A stretch of DNA of 64,000 bases. It comes from Desulfomicrobium baculatum DSM 4028. Lineage in GTDB: Bacteria > Desulfobacterota > Desulfovibrionia > Desulfovibrionales > Desulfomicrobiaceae. The translations under genes and the position numbers were made by a program. The stretch lies in contig NC_013173.1 of assembly GCF_000023225.1 (NCBI RefSeq), forward strand, positions 746,501 to 810,500. Direction: 5' to 3'. The notes under the pieces are model-generated. The model did no database searches, was not told the DNA's origin, and saw only the letters and a list, made by a program, of their open reading frames with translations. Below, piece after piece: positions 36,235 to 44,530 of the stretch. Every line of letters begins with the position of its first letter. Position 1 is the first letter of the stretch.

Positions 36235-37458
36235 ATGATCCGCATCAATGAAAATTATACGAAACTTAAAGCCTCCTATCTTTTCGCCGACATCGCCCGC
36301 CGCGTGAATGCCTTCCAGCAGGCAAGCCCCGACAAGAAGGTCATCCGCCTCGGTATCGGGGACGTGACCGAACCTTTGCCCGAAGCCGTGGTCGCGGCCT
36401 TTCATCAGGGCGTGGACGAGATGGCCAGCGCCGGAACCTTTCGCGGGTACGGCCCAGAGCAGGGTTATGACTTTTTGCGCGAACTTATCGCCAAAGAGGA
36501 TTTCCAGTCTCGCGGGGCGGATATCGCCGGGGACGAGATCTTCGTCAGCGACGGAGCCAAATGCGACACGGGCAACATCCAGGAGCTCTTTGCCGGGGAC
36601 ACCCGCATCGCCATCCCGGATCCGGTCTATCCGGTCTACGTCGACACCAACGTCATGGCCGGCCGTACCGGTGCCAACGTGGACGGCCGCTACGAGGGGC
36701 TCGTCTATCTCGATGGGACCATGGAGAACGGGTTCATCCCTGCCCTGCCGCAGGAGCCCGTGGACCTGATCTACCTGTGTTACCCCAACAACCCCACGGG
36801 CGCGACCATCACCAAGGCCCAGCTCAAGGCCTGGGTGGATTATGCCCGCGAGAACAAGGCGCTGATCCTCTTTGACGCCGCCTACGAGGCCTTCATCCGC
36901 GACCCCGAGCTGCCCAGGTCCATCTACGAGATCGAAGGCGCGCGCGAGGTGGCCATCGAGTTCCGTTCCCTGTCCAAGACCGCCGGCTTCACGGGCACGC
37001 GCCTAGCCTTCACCGTGGTGCCCAAGACCTGCATGGCCTACGACAGCCAGGGTAACGCGCACAGCCTGCATGCCATGTGGAACCGCCGCCACACCACCAA
37101 GTTCAACGGCGTGTCCTATCCGGTGCAAAAAGCCGCGGCGGCCGTCTATTCGCCCGAGGGCAAGGCGCAGGCCAAGGCGCTGGTGGACCATTACCTGAAC
37201 AACGCGGCCATCATCCGCAAGGAAATGACCGCGCTTGGCTATGATTGCGTGGGCGGGGAGAATTCTCCGTATGTCTGGATCGACGGCAAGATGGGTTCGT
37301 GGGAGTTTTTCGACATGCTGCTGACCAAGGCCGCCGTGGTCTGCACGCCGGGCGCGGGCTTCGGAACCTGCGGGGAAGGCTACATCCGTATCTCCGCGTT
37401 CAACAGTCTGGCCAACGTCCAGGAAGCCATGGAGCGGCTGCGCTCCGTTCTGAAGTAG
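36235..37458 (+). CDS. dapL: LL-diaminopimelate aminotransferase
   Basis: DapL converts tetrahydrodipicolinate directly to LL-diaminopimelate with glutamate as amino donor, bypassing the succinylase branch. The 407 residues are the usual length, with the N-terminal [31 protein letters not shown] and the PLP-lysine segment [23 protein letters not shown] precedes the ATG. The methyltransferase gene begins just one base after its stop. Confidence 0.97.
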   Translation: MIRINENYTKLKASYLFADIARRVNAFQQASPDKKVIRLGIGDVTEPLPEAVVAAFHQGVDEMASAGTFRGYGPEQGYDFLRELIAKEDFQSRGADIAGDEIFVSDGAKCDTGNIQELFAGDTRIAIPDPVYPVYVDTNVMAGRTGANVDGRYEGLVYLDGTMENGFIPALPQEPVDLIYLCYPNNPTGATITKAQLKAWVDYARENKALILFDAAYEAFIRDPELPRSIYEIEGAREVAIEFRSLSKTAGFTGTRLAFTVVPKTCMAYDSQGNAHSLHAMWNRRHTTKFNGVSYPVQKAAAAVYSPEGKAQAKALVDHYLNNAAIIRKEMTALGYDCVGGENSPYVWIDGKMGSWEFFDMLLTKAAVVCTPGAGFGTCGEGYIRISAFNSLANVQEAMERLRSVLK

Positions 37459-37459
37459 G

Positions 37460-38266
37460 ATGACAGCTGCGGCCGTGGATCAGGCCCGGCGGAATTTTCC
37501 GCGCGGGCTCTCCCAGCCGGAGTCGGGTTTCCGTTTTTCCATGGACGCGCTGTTGCTGGCCGCTTTTGCCGGACGGGAGCAGGTGCGCGGCAGGGTCCTT
37601 GATCTGGGAACCGGATGCGGGGTGGTGGGGCTTGGCTTGGCCCTTGACCACCCCGATTTTTTTGGGATCGGCTTGGACCTTAATCCGGACATGCTGTGCC
37701 ATGCCCGCGAAAATGCCTGTCGTCTGGGTTTCGCGGAGCGCTTCGCCCTGCTTCGGGCCGACGCGTGCGGGCCATGGGGATTTGCGCCCGAAAGCATGGA
37801 TCTGGTGCTCTCGAATCCGCCGTACCGTGATCCGGGCCGGGGGCGGATCTGTCCGGACGCGGCCAGGACTTTGGCGCGTTTCGAACGCCGGGCCGAGCTT
37901 AAGGATTTTGTTCGCGCCGCCGCGTATCTGCTGCGCAACCGCAAGAGCTGCGTCTTCATTCATCTGGCCGAGCGGGTCGATGAGTTGCTGGATTTGCTGC
38001 GCGCCTCCCGGCTTCAGCCCAAGGAGGTGCTGTTCGTGCATCAGCGTCAGGATACAACGGCCCGGCTGGTGCTTGTGCGCAGCCTCAAGAACGGCGGGCC
38101 GGGCCTGACGGTGCAGCCGCCCTTGATCCTGCACGAGGGCCGGGGCGGCGAGACGCGCCTGAGCGCAGCGGCACTGTCTTTTTGTCCGCGTCTGGCTTGC
38201 AACGCAGGCTCCACAAACAGGAATTCCCGCACAAATGGCGGGAATTCCGAAAGCTCTGGAACCTGA
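37460..38266 (+). CDS. SAM-dependent methyltransferase, TrmN6-like
   Basis: A 268-residue class-I methyltransferase. It has FSMDALLLAAFA at the start, the SAM loop LDLGTGCGVVGLGLA (about 50-65), and the amino-methylating motif LSNPPYRDPG. This set resembles TrmN6/YfiC, which makes m6A37 in tRNA-Val; the substrate here is inferred. The start is two bases from the dapL stop. The C-terminal dozen residues are encoded by an inverted repeat, see the separate feature. Confidence 0.85.
   Translation: MTAAAVDQARRNFPRGLSQPESGFRFSMDALLLAAFAGREQVRGRVLDLGTGCGVVGLGLALDHPDFFGIGLDLNPDMLCHARENACRLGFAERFALLRADACGPWGFAPESMDLVLSNPPYRDPGRGRICPDAARTLARFERRAELKDFVRAAAYLLRNRKSCVFIHLAERVDELLDLLRASRLQPKEVLFVHQRQDTTARLVLVRSLKNGGPGLTVQPPLILHEGRGGETRLSAAALSFCPRLACNAGSTNRNSRTNGGNSESSGT
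38220..38248. repeat. Perfect inverted repeat inside the methyltransferase 3' end
   Basis: GGAATTCCCGC (38220-38230) and GCGGGAATTCC (38238-38248) flank a seven-base loop and encode an NSRTNGGNS tail. There is no T-run after it on the plus strand, so a terminator role is doubtful. It may be a mobile palindrome that lengthened the gene. Confidence 0.7.
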
Positions 38267-38279
38267 CGGGGCGCAGACC

Positions 38280-38420
38280 TTATTTGCTCATGCGGCCGAT
38301 AATGAAGGAAATGAGGGCCGTCGCGAAAAGCAGGCCAAGGACATATTCCGTATCGAAGGCCGCCTGCAGGGTGTTGGTGATTTCGACGAAAGTGTCCTTG
38401 ATGGGATAATGCTCTTCCAT
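38280..38420 (-). CDS. Small single-helix membrane protein (46 residues)
   Basis: This short gene starts at ATG 38420, with AGGAG seven bases upstream, and stops with TAA. Residues 1-26 are hydrophilic (MEEHYPIKDTF start) and about 27-42 form one membrane helix (YVLGLLFATALISFIIG), followed by RMSK. The charge pattern suggests the N-terminus outside or the C-terminus inside the cytoplasm. I recognise no family. It follows the CBS-ACT gene on the same strand, with a strong hairpin in between. The ribosome site and clean helix argue for a real gene. Confidence 0.75.
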   Translation of the reverse strand: MEEHYPIKDTFVEITNTLQAAFDTEYVLGLLFATALISFIIGRMSK

Positions 38421-38444
38421 GGGGGTGCTCCTGCCTACATAGGC

Positions 38445-38471
38445 AAGACCCGTGAAGACTCCACGGGTCTT
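38445..38471. terminator. Hairpin between the CBS-ACT gene and the small membrane protein gene
   Basis: A perfect ten-pair stem (AAGACCCGTG 38445-38454, CACGGGTCTT 38462-38471) has no T-run on either strand. It may process or partly stop minus-strand transcripts leaving the CBS-ACT gene. Confidence 0.5.
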
Positions 38472-38489
38472 GGGTAAAGGCGGTCCGGT

Positions 38490-39155
38490 TTAGTTGATGT
38501 TGTCCCGGACCCAGAAGGTCAGGTTGTATTTTTCGGTCAATTCTTTCTGCAGCTCGTTCAGCGCGGACTTGTCCATGTCCATGATGCGAATGAAGACCTG
38601 GCGATAGCCCTTCTCGACCTTGTCGTAGGAGGTGAGGATGGAACTGATGCGGGCCTTGTGTCCGCGGATGCAGTCAAGCACTTCCTTCAGGCTGCCGCGC
38701 TCGTCGGTCAGTTTGATGCCGATCTGCACGCCGCCGTGGTAGATGCCGGTGATGCTTAAGAGCACGCTGTAGACCTCGTTCTGGGTCATGATGCCGACCA
38801 GTTCGTCCTTGTCGTTCAACACGGGCAGGCCGGAGATTTTCTTGTCGTGCATGATGGCCGCGCACTTCACCACCGTGTCCGTTTCCCTGATGGTCAGGGG
38901 GCTTGGGGTCATGATGTTTTTGACCTTGATTTCGGAGAGCAGGTAGTAAAGCTCGTGTACGTCAAGGGTCGTGGCCTTGGAGGGCGAGGCTTCCTTCACG
39001 TCGCGGTCGCTGAGCATCCCGAGCACCTTGCCTTTGTCGTCGACCACGGGCAGGCGGCGGATGCCTTTTTCCTTCATCAGCTTGGCCGCTCTCATCATGG
39101 AGGTTTCGGGATCCACGGTGATAACGTCCTTGGTCATCCAATCTTTTATGATCAT
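38490..39155 (-). CDS. CBS-domain pair plus ACT domain protein (AcuB-like)
   Basis: The 221 residues hold two CBS domains (about 5-60, KDWMTKDVITVDPETSM, and 75-135, VKNIMTPSPLTIRETD) and an ACT-like domain from about 140 to 215 (GGVQIGIKLTDERGSL). This is the AcuB-like layout; CBS pairs sense adenine nucleotides and ACT domains bind small metabolites such as amino acids. AAGGAGAAA stands before the ATG. It is followed by a small membrane protein gene. Confidence 0.88.
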   Translation of the reverse strand: MIIKDWMTKDVITVDPETSMMRAAKLMKEKGIRRLPVVDDKGKVLGMLSDRDVKEASPSKATTLDVHELYYLLSEIKVKNIMTPSPLTIRETDTVVKCAAIMHDKKISGLPVLNDKDELVGIMTQNEVYSVLLSITGIYHGGVQIGIKLTDERGSLKEVLDCIRGHKARISSILTSYDKVEKGYRQVFIRIMDMDKSALNELQKELTEKYNLTFWVRDNIN

Positions 39156-39262
39156 GTTATTTCTCCTTGGAGGCGGGATGTCCGCCTTGAAGCCGTGTTG
39201 CTTTCAAGGCAGTGAAAATTGCATGTAAGTTGCTCATGCTATAATATCTTTTCGGCATTCCG

Positions 39263-40075
39263 TCAAAGGCTCTCTGTCGAATTGTCCACGACTTTGGCAT
39301 AGAGCTCGGGGCGGCGATGAGCCAGGGCCGGGATGTTTTGACGGATGGCGGCAAGTTCGGCCAGGTCGACCGTGCCTGTGATCACACCTTCTTGATCCGC
39401 GCTTGCCAGCGTGATTTCGCCGCCAGGCGTGACGAAAAGGGAACGGCCGCCGAAGGGGAAGGCCCCCTGGTCGCCGATCCGGTTTGCTCCCAGGAGAAAG
39501 CATTGGTTTTCCAGCGCCCGGGCCGCGCAGAGCGTCTGCCAGATGTCGATGCGCCTCTTCGGCCAGGCCGAAGCCAGCAGCATGGCCTGGCAACCGTGTA
39601 GGGCCTGCACCCGGTACAGTTCGGGAAAGCGCAGGTCGTAGCACACGGAGAGGCCGAAACGGACTCCCTCGAAATCGAAACAGACGATTTCGCTGCCGGG
39701 GCTGAAGACTTCGGTTTCGTCGGCATCCGTGGCCGTGAAGAGATGGATTTTGCGGTACCGGGCCAGTATGTCGCCGGTTGGTCCGAAGGCGACCAGCGCG
39801 TTGGCCAGTCCATCCGGCCCGGGCAGGCACACGCCGCAGACCAGGCAGATGTCATGTTCCCGCGCCAGAGCCATGAGCCTGTCCCGGACCCGCGGCCACC
39901 AGTCGCGGCCGGCCAGGGCGATGGACGGCATGTCGTAGCCGAGGTCCGAGATTTCAGGGAAAAGCAGCAGGCGGCAGGAGGCTTTGGCCCCCGTCTGGAC
40001 CGCAGCGCTGATCTTGTCCAGATTGCCGCTGACATCTCCTGGAAGTCCGGACAGTTGAACTGCGGCGATTTTCAT
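39263..40075 (-). CDS. Carbon-nitrogen hydrolase (nitrilase family)
   Basis: The start at 40075 (MKIAAVQLSG) follows AAGGGG by about seven bases. The 270 residues contain the Glu-Lys-Cys triad in LLFPEIS, RYRKIHLF and CYDLRFPE. These enzymes cleave amides such as omega-amides or N-carbamoyl groups. The substrate is not evident; similarity of layout to omega-amidase is noted. It is divergent from larC. Confidence 0.92.
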   Translation of the reverse strand: MKIAAVQLSGLPGDVSGNLDKISAAVQTGAKASCRLLLFPEISDLGYDMPSIALAGRDWWPRVRDRLMALAREHDICLVCGVCLPGPDGLANALVAFGPTGDILARYRKIHLFTATDADETEVFSPGSEIVCFDFEGVRFGLSVCYDLRFPELYRVQALHGCQAMLLASAWPKRRIDIWQTLCAARALENQCFLLGANRIGDQGAFPFGGRSLFVTPGGEITLASADQEGVITGTVDLAELAAIRQNIPALAHRRPELYAKVVDNSTESL

Positions 40076-40119
40076 GTGATACCCCTTGTTCCAACACGTC
40101 ACGAATTGTGAGGAAACAC

Positions 40120-41262
40120 ATGCCCGAGTTGCATCTTGATTGTCCAGCCGGGATCGCCGGCGACATGTTCCTGGCGGCCATGGCCGATCTGGGAGTGGAT
40201 CTGGCCCCGTTGCGCGCAGCCTTCGCCAAGGCCGAAGTTGATGTCGAAATCACGGCCCTGGACGCCCAGGACAAGGGCATACGGGGCAAGCGCCTGGAGA
40301 TTCTCGCTCCTCATGCCCAGCCCATGCGCCATCTGGCCGAGCTGACCGCGATTGTCCGCGCGCTACCGTTTTCGGAGCGGGTCCGGGAGCGGTCCGAGGA
40401 CGCCCTGATACGCCTGGCCGAAGTGGAAGCCGGGGTGCATGGCTGCGCGGTGGCGGATGTTCATTTTCACGAGGTCGGGGCCGTGGACACCCTGGTCGAC
40501 GTGGTCGGGGGGTTCTGGGCTCTGGAGACGCTGGGCATACGCCGCGTGACCTGCTCCCGCCTGCCCTGGTTTTCCGGCACGGTGCGCTGCGCCCACGGGC
40601 TCATGCCCCTGCCCGCCCCGGCGACCACGGTTCTTTTGCAGGGCAAACCCGTGTACCCGACGCAGTTTGAAGGGGAGCTGATCACGCCCACCGGGGCCTT
40701 GCTCCTGGACAGGATGGTCGATGAATTCACGTCGGGTCCGGCCGGGCACCTTGAACGGACCGGGCTGGGGCTTGGGACCATGGAACTGCCCACGGTCAAT
40801 GGTCTGCGACTTTTGCTTTTGGCGGGGGATGGGCCCGGGCTGGAGCGGATCATGGTGCTGGAGACCAATGTCGACCACCTCACCGGCGAGGAGATAGGCG
40901 GGGTTTTCGGAGTCTTGCTTGATGCCGGGGCGCTGGATGTGCTGTTCCTGCCCGGAGTGATGAAGAAGAACCGGCCCGGCGGGCTGTTGCAGGTGCTCTG
41001 CAAACCCGAGGACCTGGCCCGTATCCGCGACCTGACCTTTGCCCAGACCATGACCCTTGGCCTGCGCATGACCGAGACAACCCGCGCCGTGCTGCCCCGC
41101 GCCGCGTCCGTTCGGGCCACGCCCTGGGGAGAGGTGAACGCCAAGGAGACGGAAATCGAAGGGCAGCGCTACGCCCGTCCCGAATTCGAGGCCTTGCAGG
41201 CCCTGGCCAAACGTACGGGCCGGTCCGTGGCCCAGCTGCGCTACCTGCTGGGCGAGGAGTAG
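40120..41262 (+). CDS. larC: Nickel-pincer cofactor nickel insertase LarC
   Basis: LarC inserts nickel into the pyridinium-3,5-bisthiocarboxylate mononucleotide cofactor, using CTP. The start at ATG 40120 is picked because GAGGA sits seven bases before it. The 380 residues contain LDCPAGIAGDMFLAAM, VHFHEVGAVDTLVDVVG, ITPTGALLL, LETNVDHLTGEEIG and the C-terminal KPEDL and RYLLGEE parts. Neither larA, larB nor larE is in the window, so the cofactor target is unknown. Confidence 0.93.
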   Translation: MPELHLDCPAGIAGDMFLAAMADLGVDLAPLRAAFAKAEVDVEITALDAQDKGIRGKRLEILAPHAQPMRHLAELTAIVRALPFSERVRERSEDALIRLAEVEAGVHGCAVADVHFHEVGAVDTLVDVVGGFWALETLGIRRVTCSRLPWFSGTVRCAHGLMPLPAPATTVLLQGKPVYPTQFEGELITPTGALLLDRMVDEFTSGPAGHLERTGLGLGTMELPTVNGLRLLLLAGDGPGLERIMVLETNVDHLTGEEIGGVFGVLLDAGALDVLFLPGVMKKNRPGGLLQVLCKPEDLARIRDLTFAQTMTLGLRMTETTRAVLPRAASVRATPWGEVNAKETEIEGQRYARPEFEALQALAKRTGRSVAQLRYLLGEE

Positions 41263-41315
41263 GCGTCAGTCTGTCCGGCCCATGACGTTCTTTTATCCTG
41301 TCGCCAACGTCCTGA

Positions 41316-41780
41316 TCAGTATCCCCGCCCGGTGAGCAGCCGGTCCAACTGGTTGGCGAACTCCTGCCGATCCCTGGCGCCAAGGGCGGATGGCCCGCCG
41401 GTCATGACTCCACTGCCGCGCATCTCGTCCAGAAAATCGCGCATGGTCAGGCGGCTGCGGATATTGTCCGGCGTGAACAGTTCGCCCCGGGGGCTCAGGC
41501 CGAGGCCCCCCTTCTCGATGACCCCGGCGGCCAGCGGGATGTCGGTGGTGATGACCAGATCTCCGCTTCGCGCCTGCTCCACGATGGCCAGGTCCGCCTT
41601 GTCGAAGCCCGCGCCGACCTGCATGAAATCTATGAATTCCGATTTGGGGACAGGGAAGCGCGAGTTGGCCACCAGAATCAGGCGGATTTTGCGCCGTTCG
41701 GCCGCGCGGTAGAGGATGTCTTTTATGACTCTGGGGCAGGCGTCGGCGTCGACCCAGATGCGTAGTGGTGTCTCGGCCAT
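41316..41780 (-). CDS. YaiI/YqxD (DUF188) family protein
   Basis: A 154-residue protein with the family start [16 protein letters not shown], then [23 protein letters not shown] and [14 protein letters not shown]. It has a PIN-like nuclease fold in the family; no reaction is proven. It lies three bases downstream of the U32 gene on the same strand. Confidence 0.92.
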   Translation of the reverse strand: MAETPLRIWVDADACPRVIKDILYRAAERRKIRLILVANSRFPVPKSEFIDFMQVGAGFDKADLAIVEQARSGDLVITTDIPLAAGVIEKGGLGLSPRGELFTPDNIRSRLTMRDFLDEMRGSGVMTGGPSALGARDRQEFANQLDRLLTGRGY

Positions 41781-41783
41781 GGG

Positions 41784-43037
41784 TCAGCCGGCCTGACTGT
41801 TGTAGACGCCGGGGTGGTGGGCGCGCAGGAACATGCCCGCTTCAAGGCCCGGATAGGCGCAGCGCAGCACTACCCGCATCCCGCCGTGGACCGTGGGCAG
41901 AAGCTCGCCCTCGGCGTTTTCCACGCCGTAGTCGTCCGCGCCCAGAACCGGGCGGCGCAGGCCGGGGAACAGGATTTCAAGGGGCGATCCGGTCTCGAAG
42001 CGGTGCTTGACGTCCATGACCCAGCGGTCATCTCCGGTGGGCTCGACCAGTCTGCCGACAATGTTCTTGGTCAGGGATCTGGACAGGGCCGGGAGCAGGG
42101 TCACGGGCTGGGGCGTGAAGAAGGCCGAGGTCAGGGGGCGGGTGGCCAGCTGCTGCAACTCCTCCAGGTAGAGTCCGGGGCGGAAGGTTCCGGCGGCCAG
42201 GTCGTCCAGGGCCGTGCGGTACACGTCCGTGACCTGGGCCAGGTAGGAGGGCGTCTTCATGCGGCCTTCGATCTTGAGGCTGGCCACGCCGTTGTTGCGG
42301 AACCAGTTCAGGTACTTGATGAGGCAAAGGTCCTCGGCGGCCATGACCTGGCTGAACTCCCCGCCGCACTGGATCTCCCAGGTGTCCTCGCCGGGGCGCA
42401 GGCGCTCTTCCAGACGCACGGCGGTGACCTTGTAGTCGAAGCGGCAGGGGTGGGTGCATTGGCCCAGGTTGCCCGAGCGCCTGGTCAGGTGGGAGGAGAG
42501 CAGGCAGCGCCCCGACACGGCCATGCACATGGCTCCGTGCACGAAGACTTCGAACTCCAGGTCAGGGACGTTTCGCACCATGGCCCGGATGCGGGCGGCC
42601 CCCAGTTCGCGGGCCACGTTGATGCGGCGCGCGCCCAGGTCGCGCCAGAACGCGGCCGTGGCGGAATTGGAGGTGCTTACCTGGGTCGAGACGTGGATCG
42701 GGATGTGCGGGACGCGTTTCATGGCCATGCTCATGATGCCGGGATCGGCGATGATGAGCCCGTCGACGTCGATGCCGGCAAGCTCCTCCAGATAGGCTTC
42801 CACGCCGGGCAGATGCTCCTCCCAGGCCAGCAGGTTCATGGCGAAATAGACTTTTGTTCCGCCTGCGTGAGCCAGGTTCACGGCATCGCGGAGCTGGGAG
42901 AAGGAGAAACCGTCGGTCTTGGCGCGCAGGCTAAGGGCCTGACCGCCCAGATACACGGCGTCGGCTCCGTAGCGCAGGGCCGTGGCCAGTTTATCCGGGC
43001 TTCCGACAGGGACGAGGAGTTCGGGTATTACGTGCAT
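41784..43037 (-). CDS. Peptidase U32 family protein, TrhP/YegQ-like
   Basis: The 417 residues contain the U32 signatures ELLVPVGSPDKL, YGADAVYLGG, HVSTQVSTSN, and FVHGAMCMAVSGRCLLS with the cysteines later in GNLGQCTHPCRFDY. The last about 80 residues form the extra C-terminal domain. The closest resemblance I know is TrhP (YegQ), which hydroxylates U34 of tRNA with an Fe-S cluster. The assignment to that reaction is by family. It lies three bases after the PHP gene. Confidence 0.9.
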   Translation of the reverse strand: MHVIPELLVPVGSPDKLATALRYGADAVYLGGQALSLRAKTDGFSFSQLRDAVNLAHAGGTKVYFAMNLLAWEEHLPGVEAYLEELAGIDVDGLIIADPGIMSMAMKRVPHIPIHVSTQVSTSNSATAAFWRDLGARRINVARELGAARIRAMVRNVPDLEFEVFVHGAMCMAVSGRCLLSSHLTRRSGNLGQCTHPCRFDYKVTAVRLEERLRPGEDTWEIQCGGEFSQVMAAEDLCLIKYLNWFRNNGVASLKIEGRMKTPSYLAQVTDVYRTALDDLAAGTFRPGLYLEELQQLATRPLTSAFFTPQPVTLLPALSRSLTKNIVGRLVEPTGDDRWVMDVKHRFETGSPLEILFPGLRRPVLGADDYGVENAEGELLPTVHGGMRVVLRCAYPGLEAGMFLRAHHPGVYNSQAG

Positions 43038-43040
43038 GGT

Positions 43041-43913
43041 TCAGGAGCAGAGCGGAAGTTGAAGACCGAGCTTGCTGCGCGCTTCTTTCATGCGCAGCAC
43101 CAGTTCGTAGGATGGCCGCAGTCCGCCCTTGCCCCGGCCCAGGGCGATGCCCCGCTTGTTGTCGCCATGGAAGTCCGAGCCCGCGCTCTGGAGCAGGTCC
43201 AGCGTGCGACAGAGGTTCGCGTAGAAATTTGTCTGGGCCTGAGTGTGCATGGAATAGAAGACCTCCACGCCGTCGAGTCCGTAGTCCTTGAGCTCGCGCA
43301 GCACATTTTCGGTCTCGTCTTTTTCGAGTTTCAACGTGCAGGGGTGGGCCAGGATGACCGTGGCCTGCTCGTCTTTGAGGAGCTCGATGGCCTGGCGGGG
43401 CGAGAGCTTTTCCTTGGGCGCGTAGCCCTTGGTTCCCGGCCGCAACCAGTTCATGAATGCGTCCTGGAAATTGACGGCGAACCCTTTTTGCACCAGCAGT
43501 TGCGCGAAATGGGGCCGGCCGATGGACCCGCCGGTGGTGATGTCTTCCAGTTCGGCGCGGGTGATGTCCACGCCGTAGGCGTTCAGGTTCGCAATGATGT
43601 TTTCGTTGCGCGCCGTGCGCAGGTCGCTCAGGTAATCTAAGGTGGCCTGCAGGCGCAGCGGGTGCTGAGGCAGCCAGAGACCCAGCAGATGCATGCTGCC
43701 GCGTTCGAATTCAACGCTCAGTTCGCATCCCCCGATGACTTCCAGGCCGAGTTCGCGTCCGGCGGCGCAGGCTTCGGGCAGCCCGATGACCGTGTCGTGG
43801 TCGGTCAGGGCGATGGCTTTGAGGCGTGCCGCCACGGCCGCAGCAACGAGTTCCGCAGGACTCAAGGTGCCATCGGAAGCGGTGGAGTGGGTGTGCAGAT
43901 CTATTTCCGGCAT
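43041..43913 (-). CDS. PHP-domain phosphoesterase (RNase AM-like)
   Basis: The start at 43913 is at the first metal motif, MPEIDLHTHSTASDGTLSP; no strong ribosome site is seen. The 290 residues show further PHP ligands in ALTDHDTVIG, ILAHPCTL and GSDFHGDNK. The layout fits the YciV/RNase AM type, which removes 5' nucleotides and phosphate from short RNAs and nucleoside 3',5'-bisphosphates. It is followed by the U32 gene. Confidence 0.9.
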   Translation of the reverse strand: MPEIDLHTHSTASDGTLSPAELVAAAVAARLKAIALTDHDTVIGLPEACAAGRELGLEVIGGCELSVEFERGSMHLLGLWLPQHPLRLQATLDYLSDLRTARNENIIANLNAYGVDITRAELEDITTGGSIGRPHFAQLLVQKGFAVNFQDAFMNWLRPGTKGYAPKEKLSPRQAIELLKDEQATVILAHPCTLKLEKDETENVLRELKDYGLDGVEVFYSMHTQAQTNFYANLCRTLDLLQSAGSDFHGDNKRGIALGRGKGGLRPSYELVLRMKEARSKLGLQLPLCS

Positions 43914-43976
43914 AAGCTCATGGGTACGGCAGGGGCCGGGTGATGACAAGGTTATTTGCCCGGCCGGATCCGGCAA

Positions 43977-44009
43977 TAAAAAACGGCACGCGTTTAAAGA
44001 CGCGTGCCG
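43977..44009 (-). terminator. Intrinsic terminator of infA
   Basis: A ten-pair stem (CGGCACGCGT 43984-43993 with ACGCGTGCCG 44000-44009) is followed on the minus strand by a T-run, read from the A-run 43977-43983. Confidence 0.88.
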
Positions 44010-44029
44010 GGAATTCTCGACAGGGGGGA

Positions 44030-44248
44030 TTATTTGAAGCGGTAGGTGATTCTGCCGCGGGTCAGGTCATAGGGAGAAAGCTCCAGCTTGACCCTGTCAC
44101 CGGGCAGGATGCGGATGTAAAACTTGCGCATCTTTCCGGAGATATGTCCGAGCACCTGATGGCCATTTTCCAGACGAACCAGAAACATGGCATTGGGCAT
44201 GGCTTCCTCGACGACACCTTCAACTTCGATAGACTCTTCCTTGGCCAT
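44030..44248 (-). CDS. infA: Translation initiation factor IF-1
   Basis: IF-1 binds the ribosomal A site in initiation. The 72-residue OB-fold protein has the usual length and the conserved [34 protein letters not shown] and RITYR. It is monocistronic with its own terminator and points away from the histidine kinase gene. Confidence 0.97.
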   Translation of the reverse strand: MAKEESIEVEGVVEEAMPNAMFLVRLENGHQVLGHISGKMRKFYIRILPGDRVKLELSPYDLTRGRITYRFK

Positions 44249-44530
44249 ATAAAACGAATACCTTCTCTGTTTACAGTAGTTTTTTGTTTAAAGACAGAAC
44301 TCCTTACCCGCTTGATTCATAAATGACAAGGCCGGATATCCTGTTGCACTGGATGTGGCCTCGCGCAGGGCGATCGACACGTTTGTCCAGCAGTCAAAAT
44401 TTTGAGGCCGGACGCGAAAGTGTGAGGAATATTTTCCTCGAAAGATGAGCGTCTTTGCGATACTGAAAAGTACGTAACCAGCTTTGTTTCGTAACGACAT
44501 GGTTGTCTTTTCAAAAGGAACGGTCCCCGC

